From positions 1-64,000 of the forward strand of contig JBHGUR010000062.1 of the NCBI GenBank assembly GCA_048976805.1: a DNA stretch of 64,000 nucleotides, written 5' to 3'. Shown one piece after another: positions 35,613 through 44,733 of the stretch. The notes under the pieces were generated by a model. That model made no database searches, had not been told where the DNA came from, and worked only from the letters and a program-made list of their open reading frames with translations. A program made the position numbers and the translations under genes. The DNA comes from Ectobacillus sp048976805 (lineage in GTDB: Bacteria > Bacillota > Bacilli > Bacillales > Bacillaceae_G). How positions within the stretch are numbered: position 1 is the stretch's first letter; every line of letters begins with the position of its first letter.

Positions 35613-37616
35613 TCATTGAAATCCGAGCAGTTTGCCCCCTATATATACAATGAAGCTTAAAGCGTATGCCAGCAGCAGCGCATAGCCAATTGAAAACACC
35701 GTCCATCTCTGAGAACCTGTTTCCTTTCGGATAACAGCAACTGTCGCCAAGCATGGAGTATAGAGAAGGACAAAAACTAAAAAACTATATGCGCTAAGCG
35801 GTGTGAAAAACTGGCCCATCGAAGCTTGCAGCACGTCAATATTTGGGGTTTTATAAATAATTGTCATAGTGGAGACGACAATTTCTTTTGCTAAAAAACC
35901 GGTAATTAAAGCCACTCCCGCTTGCCATGTACCAAAACCGAGCGGCGCAAATAACGGCGCAATAATCCCGCCGATTAGCGCAAGAAAGCTATCCTCCATC
36001 TCGGCATTCAAGCCATTTGGGCCTGCATATGATAAAAACCAAATAAGGACAGAGCCCCCAAAAATAAATGTTCCTGCCTTCTTTACAAATCCTTTTCCCT
36101 TATCCCATGTACTGCGAAGCAACGTCTTCCACTGCGGCACACGGTAAGGAGGAAGCTCTACAAAGAAATAGCTTGTCTCATTGCGAAGCAAAGTAGATGA
36201 AAACAGCTTTGCAAGCACCAAAGCGGATACAATTCCTAGCACATATAAAGAAAGAACGATAACGGCTTGATGTTTCGGAAAAAAAGCTGCCACAAATAAA
36301 CTATACACACTTAAGCGAGCTGAACAAGACATAAGAGGCGTTAATAAAATCGTCAGCAATCTCTCCTTTGGCTGTTCAACCGTGCGCGCCGCCATTACCC
36401 CAGGAACATTGCAGCCTAAACCGATAATCATAGGAATGAACGCTTTTCCGTTTAACCCCACCTTTTCCATCAGACGGTCCATAACAGTAGCCACACGCGC
36501 CATGTATCCGGAATCCTCTAAAAGAGAAATAAAGAAGAACAATATAAAAATTTGCGGGACAAATACAAGCACCCCGCCTACCCCTGCAATAATCCCGTCA
36601 AGTGCAACCGCTTGAATGAAAGCATTCGCTCCCCCTTTTTCTAACAAGAAGGACGCAAACGCTGAAACCGGTCCCGCTAAAAGGCCGTCCAATTGATCTG
36701 AAATAGGAGTGCCTAGCCAATCAAACGTAACTTTAAATAATAAAAACATTATAATTAAAAAAATGGGGATCCCCCAAATTTTATGCGTTGCAATTTTATC
36801 GATGCGTTCTGTCAGAGGCGATATATCTTTTTGGCTTTTTGTTACAGACTGCCCAACAATCTTTTGAATATATTGCAACCTCGTTTTGTAAATATGCTTC
36901 TTTAAACTCTTCACACCTTTAGTATGAAAGGTATTATGGTTAGCTTCGTCCAAAATCCCCTGCAAGGTTTCCGCTCCAATGATATATTCTACCTCTTTTA
37001 ACACTGCCTCGTTTCCTTCTAAACACTGCAGTGCGTACCATCGTTTTGTTCCAGAAAGATTATCGGGCAATCGGGCTGCGAGACTGCTAATTGCGCGTTC
37101 CGCAACTTCCCCATAATCAATAAATAACGCCTCCTGCCTAGGGATATGGACAAGTTTTTCAAGCAACTTATCGCACCCTACTCCCTTTCGTGCAACAACC
37201 GGGTATACAGGAACTCCTAGTGCAGTTTCTAATTTTTCCGTATCAATGTTAAAGCCTCGGCCAGAAGCAACATCTACCATATTTAAACCAATCATGAGCG
37301 GTTTTCCAAACTCCAGCAATTGAACGGTAAGCTGTAAATTTCGTTCAAGCTGGGAGGCATCGATAATATTTAAAATAGAAGAAAATGATTCTTGCAGCAA
37401 AAAATTCGTCGCAACTTGCTCATCTTTTGAAATAGGATGTAAAGAATACACACCCGGCAAGTCTATAAGCAAACCCTTATTTTCCTTTAAGGTTCCTATT
37501 TTCTTTTCAACCGTTACCCCGCTCCAGTTTCCTACATATTCATAAGATCCCGTCAAAGCGTTAAAAAGTGATGTTTTGCCTGTATTAGGGTTTCCGAACA
37601 GTCCAATTTGGTGCAT
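35613..37616 (-). CDS. feoB: Ferrous iron transporter FeoB
   Basis: 667 residues. The N-terminal G domain has P-loop GNPNTGKT (8-15), DLPGVYSL and NMVD motifs, then a helical GDI-like region. The membrane part carries the conserved PMIIGLGCNVPGVMAART and Gate motifs. It imports Fe2+ across the membrane. The ATG at 37616 overlaps the feoA stop by one base (TAATG). Expected to be iron-repressed through the Fur box upstream of feoA. Confidence 0.96.
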   Translation of the reverse strand: MHQIGLFGNPNTGKTSLFNALTGSYEYVGNWSGVTVEKKIGTLKENKGLLIDLPGVYSLHPISKDEQVATNFLLQESFSSILNIIDASQLERNLQLTVQLLEFGKPLMIGLNMVDVASGRGFNIDTEKLETALGVPVYPVVARKGVGCDKLLEKLVHIPRQEALFIDYGEVAERAISSLAARLPDNLSGTKRWYALQCLEGNEAVLKEVEYIIGAETLQGILDEANHNTFHTKGVKSLKKHIYKTRLQYIQKIVGQSVTKSQKDISPLTERIDKIATHKIWGIPIFLIIMFLLFKVTFDWLGTPISDQLDGLLAGPVSAFASFLLEKGGANAFIQAVALDGIIAGVGGVLVFVPQIFILFFFISLLEDSGYMARVATVMDRLMEKVGLNGKAFIPMIIGLGCNVPGVMAARTVEQPKERLLTILLTPLMSCSARLSVYSLFVAAFFPKHQAVIVLSLYVLGIVSALVLAKLFSSTLLRNETSYFFVELPPYRVPQWKTLLRSTWDKGKGFVKKAGTFIFGGSVLIWFLSYAGPNGLNAEMEDSFLALIGGIIAPLFAPLGFGTWQAGVALITGFLAKEIVVSTMTIIYKTPNIDVLQASMGQFFTPLSAYSFLVFVLLYTPCLATVAVIRKETGSQRWTVFSIGYALLLAYALSFIVYIGGKLLGFQ

Positions 37617-37849
37617 TATTCTTCCTCCATGCAAATAATAATACAGCTCGCTTCACTGCGGCGCAGGCTAATACATTGGCCGGACGCTTCAATCATACAC
37701 GGCCCCCGAAACGGCAAAACACCCTTTAGGCAAATCGTTGTCCCTTCATCTATCCCCATATCAAGCAAGCGTCTTTGAATAATCGGGTTTACATTGGATA
37801 AGTCCACAATTTTTGCCTGTGTTCCCCTTTTAAGCTCTGTCAAGACCAT
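37616..37849 (-). CDS. feoA: FeoA, SH3-like partner of FeoB
   Basis: 77 residues with the FeoA fold signatures LTELKRGTQAKIVDL and QRRLLDMGIDEGT. It is cytoplasmic and stimulates FeoB. ATG 37849 has GGGGGAG upstream; the open frame extends further but the Fur box and promoter occupy that region. Confidence 0.92.
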   Translation of the reverse strand: MVLTELKRGTQAKIVDLSNVNPIIQRRLLDMGIDEGTTICLKGVLPFRGPCMIEASGQCISLRRSEASCIIICMEEE

Positions 37850-37875
37850 TGTACTCCCCCGTTCCTCTACGTGAA

Positions 37876-37890
37876 TGATAACCATTATCA
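37876..37890 (-). promoter_or_regulatory. Fur box upstream of feoAB
   Basis: TGATAACCATTATCA matches the 7-1-7 Fur consensus TGATAATnATTATCA at 14 of 15 positions, counting the free central base. It lies 27 bases upstream of the feoA start. Iron-dependent repression is expected. Confidence 0.82.
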
Positions 37891-38090
37891 CTTAAACAAA
37901 TTATACTAGCGGAGCACCTAAATAGAAAGGGCTATTTTTGACAACATTTTAAACGTTTGCAAGGTTATGATTAAAGATAGCTAAGCTTGTGTGGCAATAA
38001 ACAATTTTCTTATCGTACATGAATTTGCTCTTTCCATCTCATACTATAAAAAAAAGACCGCATGTTTGCATACAGAAAGGAAGGTTAATA

Positions 38091-38162
38091 ATGATAAAAA
38101 AATTAAAAGAAAAACTAAAATTGTATTGGAATGACTTGCTCCGCAGACGAAGCATAGCATAA
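38091..38162 (+). CDS. Short basic peptide upstream of rpoY
   Basis: ATG with AAAGGAAGG seven bases upstream opens 23 codons: MIKKLKEKLKLYWNDLLRR, then RSIA. It is a lysine/leucine-rich amphipathic helix by pattern. The ribosome site and codon use favour a translated peptide. I recognise no family. It might be a leader peptide for rpoY-rnjA, about 110 bases downstream. The rest of the 420-base gap holds the feoA promoter region and AT-rich DNA. Confidence 0.5.
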   Translation: MIKKLKEKLKLYWNDLLRRRSIA

Positions 38163-38269
38163 TGCAGGCTTTTTTCCTTATTTCCTAGGAAAAAACATGA
38201 AAAACAAATTTGTTTCCTTTATAATAGTTTAAAGGCAGCCAAAAAACAGAGACAAGGAGAGGTTTTTAC

Positions 38270-38482
38270 ATGATTTTTAAAGTATTTTATCAACAGTCTG
38301 CTGCACAAGCACCTGTGAGAGAGAACACAAAGGTGCTGTATATAGAAGCAGAATCGGAAAGGGAAGTTCGGTCTAAGCTATCTTCCTTTAACTATAATAT
38401 CGAATTCGTCCAAGAGCTTGCCGGCGCTCATCTCGAATACGAAAAACAAAGTCCTAACTTTAAATTAGCGGAGAATATATAG
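38270..38482 (+). CDS. rpoY: RNA polymerase epsilon subunit RpoY (YkzG)
   Basis: 70 residues with the RpoY pattern: MIFKVFYQ at the start, TKVLYIEAESEREVRSKL, then NYNIEFVQELAGAHLEYEKQ. It is a small RNAP-bound subunit of Firmicutes, similar to phage T7 Gp2. It is three bases before rnjA, the conserved pair. GGAGAGG precedes the ATG. Confidence 0.95.
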   Translation: MIFKVFYQQSAAQAPVRENTKVLYIEAESEREVRSKLSSFNYNIEFVQELAGAHLEYEKQSPNFKLAENI

Positions 38483-38485
38483 CAT

Positions 38486-40153
38486 ATGAAGTTCTTGAAA
38501 AATGACCAAACTGCTGTCTTCGCTTTAGGGGGACTCGGTGAAATCGGAAAAAATACATATGCTGTTCAACATCAAGATGAAATCATTATAATTGACGCCG
38601 GCATCAAATTTCCAGAAGACGAGCTTCTCGGAATTGATTATGTCATTCCTGATTATACGTATCTTGTGCGGAACGAAGAAAAAATTAAAGGCTTGTTTAT
38701 TACCCATGGCCATGAAGATCATATTGGCGGCATTCCGTATTTGCTGCGCCAAGTTAACATTCCGATTTATGGCGGAAAACTGGCGCTTGGCCTTATCAAA
38801 AACAAACTTGAAGAGCACGGCTTATTGCGCAAGGCAAAACTTTATGAAATTAAAGAAGATGATGTCATTAAGTTTAAGAAAACGTCCGTTTCTTTCTTCC
38901 GTACAACCCACAGCATCCCGGATTCTTACGGTATCGTCGTAAAAACGCCGCAAGGACAAGTGGTTCATACGGGAGACTTTAAGTTTGATTTTACACCTGT
39001 AGGAGAACCTGCCAACCTGACAAAAATGGCTGAAATCGGAAAAGAAGGCGTGCTCTGCTTGCTATCAGACAGTACGAACAGTGAAGTGCCTCACTTTACA
39101 ATGTCTGAACGCCGTGTCGGCGACACCATCCATGAAATTTTTCGCAAAGTAGACGGCCGCATCATTTTTGCTACCTTTGCTTCCAATATCCATCGTTTGC
39201 AACAAGTTGTAGAAGCCGCGGTCGCCAACGGCCGGAAAATTGCCGTTTTTGGCAGAAGCATGGAAGCGGCAATTGAGATTGGACAAGATTTAGGCTATAT
39301 TCGTTGTCCAAAGGATACCATTGTAGACGCTTCTCAAATTAACCGCCTGCCTGCGGATCAAGTTGTTATTTTATGTACAGGAAGCCAAGGAGAACCGATG
39401 GCAGCACTCTCACGGATTGCAAACGGTACACATCGCCAAATTCAAATTATTCCTGGGGATACAGTAGTATTTTCCTCTTCCCCGATTCCTGGAAACACGG
39501 TAAGTGTAAGCCGCACAATCAACATGCTGTCGCGCGCCGGTGCAGAAGTGATTCACGGCCGCTTAACTGATATTCATACGAGCGGCCACGGTGGACAAGA
39601 AGAGCAAAAATTGATGCTTCGCCTTATTAAACCAAAGTTCTTTATGCCAATTCATGGAGAATACCGGATGCAGCGCATGCACGCGAAGCTTGCTGTAGAT
39701 TGTGGAGTACCGGAAGAAAATTGCTTTATTCTTGACAACGGCGATGTACTAGGGCTTCGTGCGGATGAAGCAGCCGTAGTCGGCAAAATTCCTTCCGGCT
39801 CTGTATATATCGACGGAAACGGCGTCGGCGATATCGGCAATATCGTATTGCGCGACCGCCGCATTTTATCCGAGGAAGGGCTTGTTATCGTTGTGGTGAG
39901 CATCGATATGAAAGAATTCAAAATTGCAGCAGGGCCGGACATCATTTCCCGCGGCTTTGTCTATATGCGCGAAAGCAGCGACTTAATTAACGATGCGCAA
40001 GCGCTTATCTCTAGCCACTTGAGCAAAGTAATGGAGCGCAAAACAACACAATGGTCAGAAATCAAAAATGAAATCACTGATACGCTTGCTCCGTTTTTGT
40101 ATGAAAAAACAAAACGCAGACCAATGATTTTGCCGATTATTATGGAAATTTAA
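38486..40153 (+). CDS. rnjA: Ribonuclease J1
   Basis: 555-residue metallo-beta-lactamase/beta-CASP nuclease. The zinc site HGHEDH (His74, His76, Asp78, His79), DSTN near 193, GSQGEP, HTSGHG, and HGEYRM near 390 are all intact. It combines 5'-3' exo- and endonuclease activity in mRNA decay and rRNA maturation. In B. subtilis SR1P-bound GapA stimulates it, and SR1P is encoded at 27.2 kb. A MITE begins nine bases after the stop, ahead of the terminator. Confidence 0.97.
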   Translation: MKFLKNDQTAVFALGGLGEIGKNTYAVQHQDEIIIIDAGIKFPEDELLGIDYVIPDYTYLVRNEEKIKGLFITHGHEDHIGGIPYLLRQVNIPIYGGKLALGLIKNKLEEHGLLRKAKLYEIKEDDVIKFKKTSVSFFRTTHSIPDSYGIVVKTPQGQVVHTGDFKFDFTPVGEPANLTKMAEIGKEGVLCLLSDSTNSEVPHFTMSERRVGDTIHEIFRKVDGRIIFATFASNIHRLQQVVEAAVANGRKIAVFGRSMEAAIEIGQDLGYIRCPKDTIVDASQINRLPADQVVILCTGSQGEPMAALSRIANGTHRQIQIIPGDTVVFSSSPIPGNTVSVSRTINMLSRAGAEVIHGRLTDIHTSGHGGQEEQKLMLRLIKPKFFMPIHGEYRMQRMHAKLAVDCGVPEENCFILDNGDVLGLRADEAAVVGKIPSGSVYIDGNGVGDIGNIVLRDRRILSEEGLVIVVVSIDMKEFKIAAGPDIISRGFVYMRESSDLINDAQALISSHLSKVMERKTTQWSEIKNEITDTLAPFLYEKTKRRPMILPIIMEI

Positions 40154-40161
40154 TAAATAAA

Positions 40162-40328
40162 GGCTCTGTTAAAGGCTAATGCTGATTTGGAACGAAAGGC
40201 GGCGACTCCAGCGGGAAAAGCGGGATAGCCGAGACCCTAGACTGAGCGTAGCGAGGGAAGCGGCTCGGCCCCGCCCGCGGAAAGCGGCCGCCTGTAGTGA
40301 AAAATCAACAATCAAGTTTAACAGAGCC
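40162..40328 (-). mobile_element. MITE family A, 167-bp long copy between rnjA and its terminator
   Basis: GGCTCTGTTAAAGGC and GTTTAACAGAGCC ends; flanks TAAATAAA and TAAAGAAA match at 7 of 8 positions. It contains the extra segment (AGCGGGATAGCC...TAGACTGAGCGTAGCG) also found in the 12.5-kb copy. Confidence 0.85.
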
Positions 40329-40333
40329 TAAAG

Positions 40334-40374
40334 AAAAAAGAGACAATGCCTTTTTAGGCATTGTCTCTTTTTTT
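40334..40374. terminator. Bidirectional terminator between rnjA and ktrC
   Basis: AAAAAGAGACAATGCC / GGCATTGTCTCTTTTT with short loop and a long T run. Confidence 0.92.
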
Positions 40375-40404
40375 ACGGTTCAATAAAAGCCCTTGCTGTT
40401 CCGC

Positions 40405-41073
40405 CTATTTTGCCAAAAATCCTTCAAAACGGTCGAGCTCTTTATCTCTCCCGATTACAATTAAAATATCGCCGAAGCAGATTGCTTCCGTAGCTCTCGG
40501 GGAAACAATTACCTCTTTCCCACGTTTAATTGCCACAATGTTTAACCCGAATTTCGCACGGATATCAAGGTTTTGCAATGTTTGTCCGTCAATTTTTTCG
40601 TTTGCAATAATTTCGACGATGCTATGTTCATCGGAAAGCTCTAAATAATCGAGCACACTGCTCGAAGCAATGTTATTCGCAATTCTCTTGCCCATATCGC
40701 GTTCCGGATGGACAATTTGATTAGCGCCAATTTTTCGCAACACTTTCTCATGATAATCATTTTGCGCTTTAACTGTAATATTTTGCACTCCTAGTTCCTT
40801 TAAAATTAACGTCGTTAAAATGCTTGCTTGAATATTGTCTCCAATCGCTACCACTACATGATCAAAATTGCGAATTCCTAAGCTTTTTAACACCATTTCA
40901 TCTGTAGTATCAGCAATGACGGCATGGGAAGCAACATTGGAATACTCATTCACACGATCCTCATCTATATCGATCGCCATAACTTCCATGCCAAGCTGAG
41001 ATAATTCACGGCAAATGCTACCTCCAAAACGCCCAAGCCCGATAACAGCAAACTCCTTTTTCTTTACACTCAC
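40405..41073 (-). CDS. ktrC: K+ uptake regulatory subunit KtrC (TrkA/RCK family)
   Basis: 222 residues from GTG 41073 with GGAGG seven bases upstream. The RCK_N Rossmann domain starts FAVIGLGRFGGSICREL with acidic DIDEDRV, and a TrkA_C domain follows from about residue 140. It gates the KtrD channel with nucleotide binding, and KtrC binds c-di-AMP in relatives. No channel gene is adjacent, as is normal for ktrC. It lies next to rnjA, as ykqB does in B. subtilis. Confidence 0.93.
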   Translation of the reverse strand: MSVKKKEFAVIGLGRFGGSICRELSQLGMEVMAIDIDEDRVNEYSNVASHAVIADTTDEMVLKSLGIRNFDHVVVAIGDNIQASILTTLILKELGVQNITVKAQNDYHEKVLRKIGANQIVHPERDMGKRIANNIASSSVLDYLELSDEHSIVEIIANEKIDGQTLQNLDIRAKFGLNIVAIKRGKEVIVSPRATEAICFGDILIVIGRDKELDRFEGFLAK

Positions 41074-41324
41074 AATAATTCCTCCAATAATCAATTCAAA
41101 CGTATTATGTACCACTCTAGAATACTTTATGAAGGTTCCTAAATACAAGTTAGAAATAACATATAAATCGGCTTTTTATAAAGTATCCGGCGGCGTAGAG
41201 AAACGCCTACACTCTAATTGCGGGCCATGCCAGGTGAAACCGCGAATAGAAAATAAATAACATTATCGCCTTCTACATAACAAGCGGAAATGCAGAAATG
41301 ATAAAGCATTTGTGTATAAACAAA

Positions 41325-41353
41325 AAACCTTATCCGAAAGATAAGGCTTTTTC
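41325..41353 (-). terminator. Terminator of cydAB
   Basis: AACCTTATC / GATAAGG stem with a five-base loop and T tracts; it abuts the cydB stop. Confidence 0.88.
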
Positions 41354-42373
41354 TCACTTTTCCCCTTTTACATATTTCGCATCAAATAAAAACAATCTAA
41401 GAAGTAAATACAAGGATGGGATTAAAAGCAGCAGACCTAGAATAAATACAACTACAAGGGCTGTTCCCATCGCTTCATTTGTAAATCCCGAGTAAATAGT
41501 GATATATGGATCTAAAATATACGGCAAGTGTCCCGCTCCGTATCCGAAAAACGCAAAGAAAAACTGGAACATAACAAATAAAAATGCCAAACCGTAGCGT
41601 TTGCGGTGGAATATATAATGCGTTGCCCCTAAAAAGCATATGAAGGAAAGAATAAACATCCACACTGTATCAATTTCCAGCATGTTCTGAAAATGGCGAT
41701 AATTATGACCCCGCATCGAAGCAAATACCCACAAGCTTGCCAATATTGTTGGCACCGCCCAAAATAGCGCAAATTTGCGCAGTATTTGCAGCGATTCCCG
41801 ATCCCCCGCCCGCTCCGCATAATACGTTAAAAAAGCGGCGCTAATATACAATACAGAAACGACAGCCAAAAATACAACGCTCCATGAATATGGGCTTGTG
41901 AACAATTTTCCGGCAAGAAAAACAACCGTATCTCCCCTCTCTTCCAAATAGCCGCCTTCAGAAATTGTTAGCGCCGTTGATAAAGCGGCAGGAATTAATA
42001 AACCGGTAGCTCCGTATAAAAACATATAAATACGGCTTTGCTTCGAACCGTAATTTTCAAATGCGTAAAACGACCCGCGAACCGTTAATAATACAAGGGC
42101 AATGCTTCCCGGTATTAACAATGCTGTGCCGTAATAGTAAGCTGTGTCCGGAAAGAAGCCCACCAACCCAACAAAAAAGAAGACAAAAAAGACATTCGTC
42201 ACTTCCCATACAGGGGAAAGATACCGATTAATCAGCTTTACCATCTTCGGATCTTTCTTTTTCCACTTCGCATAATAAGCGTAAAAGCCAGCGCCAAAAT
42301 CAACCGAGGCCACTATTAAATAACCATACAAAAACAGCCAAAGAACTATAATGCCGAGCAATGGTATATTCAT
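41354..42373 (-). CDS. cydB: Cytochrome bd ubiquinol oxidase subunit II
   Basis: 339-residue multi-helix membrane protein with the CydB pattern: LWLFLYGYLIVASVDFGAG at the start and YLSPVWEVTNVFFVFFFVG around residues 48-67. It partners CydA in the high-affinity quinol oxidase. It starts 11 bases after the cydA stop. No cydCD genes are within the window downstream. Confidence 0.93.
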   Translation of the reverse strand: MNIPLLGIIVLWLFLYGYLIVASVDFGAGFYAYYAKWKKKDPKMVKLINRYLSPVWEVTNVFFVFFFVGLVGFFPDTAYYYGTALLIPGSIALVLLTVRGSFYAFENYGSKQSRIYMFLYGATGLLIPAALSTALTISEGGYLEERGDTVVFLAGKLFTSPYSWSVVFLAVVSVLYISAAFLTYYAERAGDRESLQILRKFALFWAVPTILASLWVFASMRGHNYRHFQNMLEIDTVWMFILSFICFLGATHYIFHRKRYGLAFLFVMFQFFFAFFGYGAGHLPYILDPYITIYSGFTNEAMGTALVVVFILGLLLLIPSLYLLLRLFLFDAKYVKGEK

Positions 42374-42384
42374 ACAATTGCCTC

Positions 42385-43734
42385 CTATCGAATCATTTTC
42401 CTATCGAGATGTTTTTCCAATTCTAACTCGGCCGGATTAGACTTGAACATCTTAATCAGCACTTTTGTCGAAATAATTGCCAATACAATATAAAGGGAAA
42501 GGAAAAGAATAAACATAGTACCGACATGCTCAGGCGGTGCTGTCGTCGCCGCCTCATCCACCTTCATATAACCGCGTAAAATCCACGGTTGGCGTCCGAT
42601 TTCTGCGAAAAACCAACCAATTTCAATCGTCAACACCGCCAACGGACCCGCCATAACAATTCCGTGCAAAAGTTGTTTATTCATAGCCCATTCCTTCCTA
42701 TATTTCAAAAGAAGAACATAAGCTGCTGAAAGCATTACCATATACATCGCAAAGGTCACCTTTAAATCAAATAAATAGTGAATATATAACGGCGGGCGCA
42801 AATCCTCCGGTGTTTCATTTAACCCTTCTACCTCTGCGTTAAAGCTATTGGCAGCAAGAAAACTTAATGCTTTTGGAATCCGAATTTCATACTTAATATG
42901 TTGCGTTTCTTCATCGAGAATGCCAAAAAGAATTAAATCGGCCCCTTTTTCCGTTTCGAAATGCCACTCAGCGGCAGCCAGCTTCTCAGGCTGATACTTT
43001 GCTAAAAATTTTGCAGATAAATCTCCGGCCACAGCTGCGCCGACACTAAAGATTAACGAGGCGATCATTGTAATCTTTAATGCTTTTTGATAATATTCTC
43101 CTCTCTTGCCTTTCAGAATCATAAATGCCGTAATAGCCGCAAGCACAAATGCCGATGTTAAATACGCTGTTATAATAACATGCAACGTTTTTGTCGGCGT
43201 AGCCGGATTGAACATCGCTACAAAAGGCTGTAAATCTACAATTCTGCCATCCTCAAGCTTAAAGCCTTGCGGTGTATTCATAAACGCATTCACGATTGTA
43301 ATAAAAAACGCTGATAAAGTGGAGCCAATGATAATCGGTATAGATAACAGCCAATGATAGATTGGCTTTTTAAAACGATCCCATGTATATAAATAAATAC
43401 CGAGAAAAATTGCCTCAAAAAAGAAAGCAAATGTTTCCATAAAAAGCGGCAACCCGATTGCTTGACCAGCAAGCTTCATAAAGCTCGGCCACAGCAAGGA
43501 TAGCTGCAACCCGATACACGTCCCGGTAACAACCCCGACCGCAACAGTAATTGTGAATCCCCTCGTCCAGCGCCTAGCCAATAAAATATAGTGCGGATCA
43601 TTTCTTTTAATGCCGTACCATTCCGCAAAGGAAATCATAACCGGAATACCTACACCAATTGTTGCAAAAATAATATGAAATGCGAGTGTAAGTTCTGTTA
43701 GTCCTCTCGCTAATGTTACGCTGTCAAAATTCAT
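42385..43734 (-). CDS. cydA: Cytochrome bd ubiquinol oxidase subunit I
   Basis: 449 residues. His20 in LAFHIIFATIGVGIP is the heme ligand of helix I. Other family segments are RRWTRGFTITVAVGVVTGT, FAFFFEAIFLGIYLY and AEIGRQPWILRGYMKVDEA. The Q-loop is short. It reduces O2 with quinol at low oxygen without pumping. ATG 43734 is preferred, six bases after AAGGGGG; an ATG two codons earlier abuts that site. A family B repeat and a Rex-type site lie upstream. Confidence 0.95.
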   Translation of the reverse strand: MNFDSVTLARGLTELTLAFHIIFATIGVGIPVMISFAEWYGIKRNDPHYILLARRWTRGFTITVAVGVVTGTCIGLQLSLLWPSFMKLAGQAIGLPLFMETFAFFFEAIFLGIYLYTWDRFKKPIYHWLLSIPIIIGSTLSAFFITIVNAFMNTPQGFKLEDGRIVDLQPFVAMFNPATPTKTLHVIITAYLTSAFVLAAITAFMILKGKRGEYYQKALKITMIASLIFSVGAAVAGDLSAKFLAKYQPEKLAAAEWHFETEKGADLILFGILDEETQHIKYEIRIPKALSFLAANSFNAEVEGLNETPEDLRPPLYIHYLFDLKVTFAMYMVMLSAAYVLLLKYRKEWAMNKQLLHGIVMAGPLAVLTIEIGWFFAEIGRQPWILRGYMKVDEAATTAPPEHVGTMFILFLSLYIVLAIISTKVLIKMFKSNPAELELEKHLDRKMIR

Positions 43735-43909
43735 TTTCATCCCCCTTAAACTACCATTTAACTTCTTATCACCTCAGCACACTTCCAATTCCCGCCCATA
43801 TAAATGTGAATTGAAAACAGGCATTCTGCCATGCATAAAAGCAGCGCTCTCCTTTTTCCACACAAAGAGAGCCTTCACGCATAAGCTATTTTCCTTACTC
43901 CTCAACCAT

Positions 43910-44107
43910 CTATATAAATACAAGTTAAAAAAAGAACATAAAACCTTTCTTTATGAAAGGGGAGAGAGCATCCGGCTATACATAGAAGCGGTCAAAACCC
44001 ACTCCTGCCCCATGCGACGGAAAACTAGAGAGAGGAAGCAAGTACAAGGTGCTGTTTGTTCTACTTAGCCGCGATGTATATGTCCAAATCACAAATTGGA
44101 TATATAT
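43910..44107 (+). repeat. Family B structured repeat, copy 2 (upstream of cydA, antisense)
   Basis: 198 bp starting CTATATAAATACAAG. It is nearly identical to the 46.3-kb copy and to the reverse of the 7.2-kb copy, with GAGAGAGCATCCGG, AGAAGCGGTCAAAACC and a terminal TCCAA/TTGGA hairpin. One change falls in the otherwise fixed segment (AAAACTAGAGAGAGGAAG). It points away from cydA. Confidence 0.82.
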
Positions 44108-44238
44108 TCCAAAACAACAAATTCAACATACATAGGGAAAAAATCCGGTTTTATTAGCACTATAATCACAGTGTAAACTTAACAGAGTTATATTAGGATC
44201 TGAATTTTTGACTATTTTGAAACGATTTTTTGGACTTT

Positions 44239-44256
44239 TTGTGACAAAGTTCACAT
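44239..44256. promoter_or_regulatory. Candidate Rex box upstream of cydAB
   Basis: TTGTGAC-AAAG-TTCACAT matches the Rex pattern TTGTGAA-N4-TTCACAA at 12 of 14 fixed positions. Rex represses cydABCD in B. subtilis when NADH is low. It lies ~505 bases before the cydA start, further than usual, partly because the 198-bp repeat lies in between. Confidence 0.6.
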
Positions 44257-44343
44257 TTCGTCCTCTATTACATTCTTCTTTAAGTACAAATTTCCTTCTT
44301 TCCATATTGGATCTATACTCGAAGAACCCCCGCAATTCTATAA

Positions 44344-44437
44344 TTATGTTAAACGTTATTGTTGATATTATCTCATTTGTATCAATTGAAAGTGTGACAC
44401 AAATGGGAAAAAATTAACGCTATTCTTTAACATAGCC
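44344..44437. repeat. Ends-only repeat (family D)
   Basis: ATGTTAAACGTTATTGTTGAT at 44345-44365 faces TTAACGCTATTCTTTAACAT and AGCC ending at 44437, giving inverted ends like those of the MITE without the GC-rich core. It is the first of several elements in the 44.3-44.9 kb pile-up. Confidence 0.45.
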
Positions 44438-44512
44438 AATTTCATAGCGGGCGCCTTCGTAAACATTGTTGCTTTTGAACTGCATGCAAGCAACAATCTT
44501 TTACTTCATGGC

Positions 44513-44733
44513 TACCCTAAAAAATAATCTGTGCTAAACGTTAGTGTTGATGTAACCCCTTCTTTTTAGAGGAGGAGAGTGCTCCCGGCCGTATATCGTA
44601 ACGGCCAGGGCCTAGTTCTGCCTCGTCCAAAGGAAAACCAGAGGGAGATACGCGCGGGTTGCAATGTCTGCATAGCCGTGATGTACAGACGTACGTGATA
44701 TAAAAATCAACATCGGCCTACCCTAAAAAATAA
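44513..44733 (+). mobile_element. Diverged MITE/family B element flanked by 15-bp direct repeats
   Basis: TACCCTAAAAAATAA occurs at 44513-44527 and again at 44719-44733. Between them the ends resemble MITE ends (CTGTGCTAAACGTTAGTGTTGAT and ATCAACATCGGCC). The core is a family B relative: GGAGAGTGCTCCCGG, a GGCCGT/ACGGCC stem, and GGAAAACCAGAGGGAGA. The direct repeat is longer than the 8 bp of other copies and may include part of the family C sequence. Confidence 0.55.

Noticed and set aside
43811..44068. Plus-strand 85-codon frame across the family B repeat upstream of cydA
   Set aside because: No ribosome site; it is mostly repeat sequence, and the other copies of the repeat do not keep a comparable frame.
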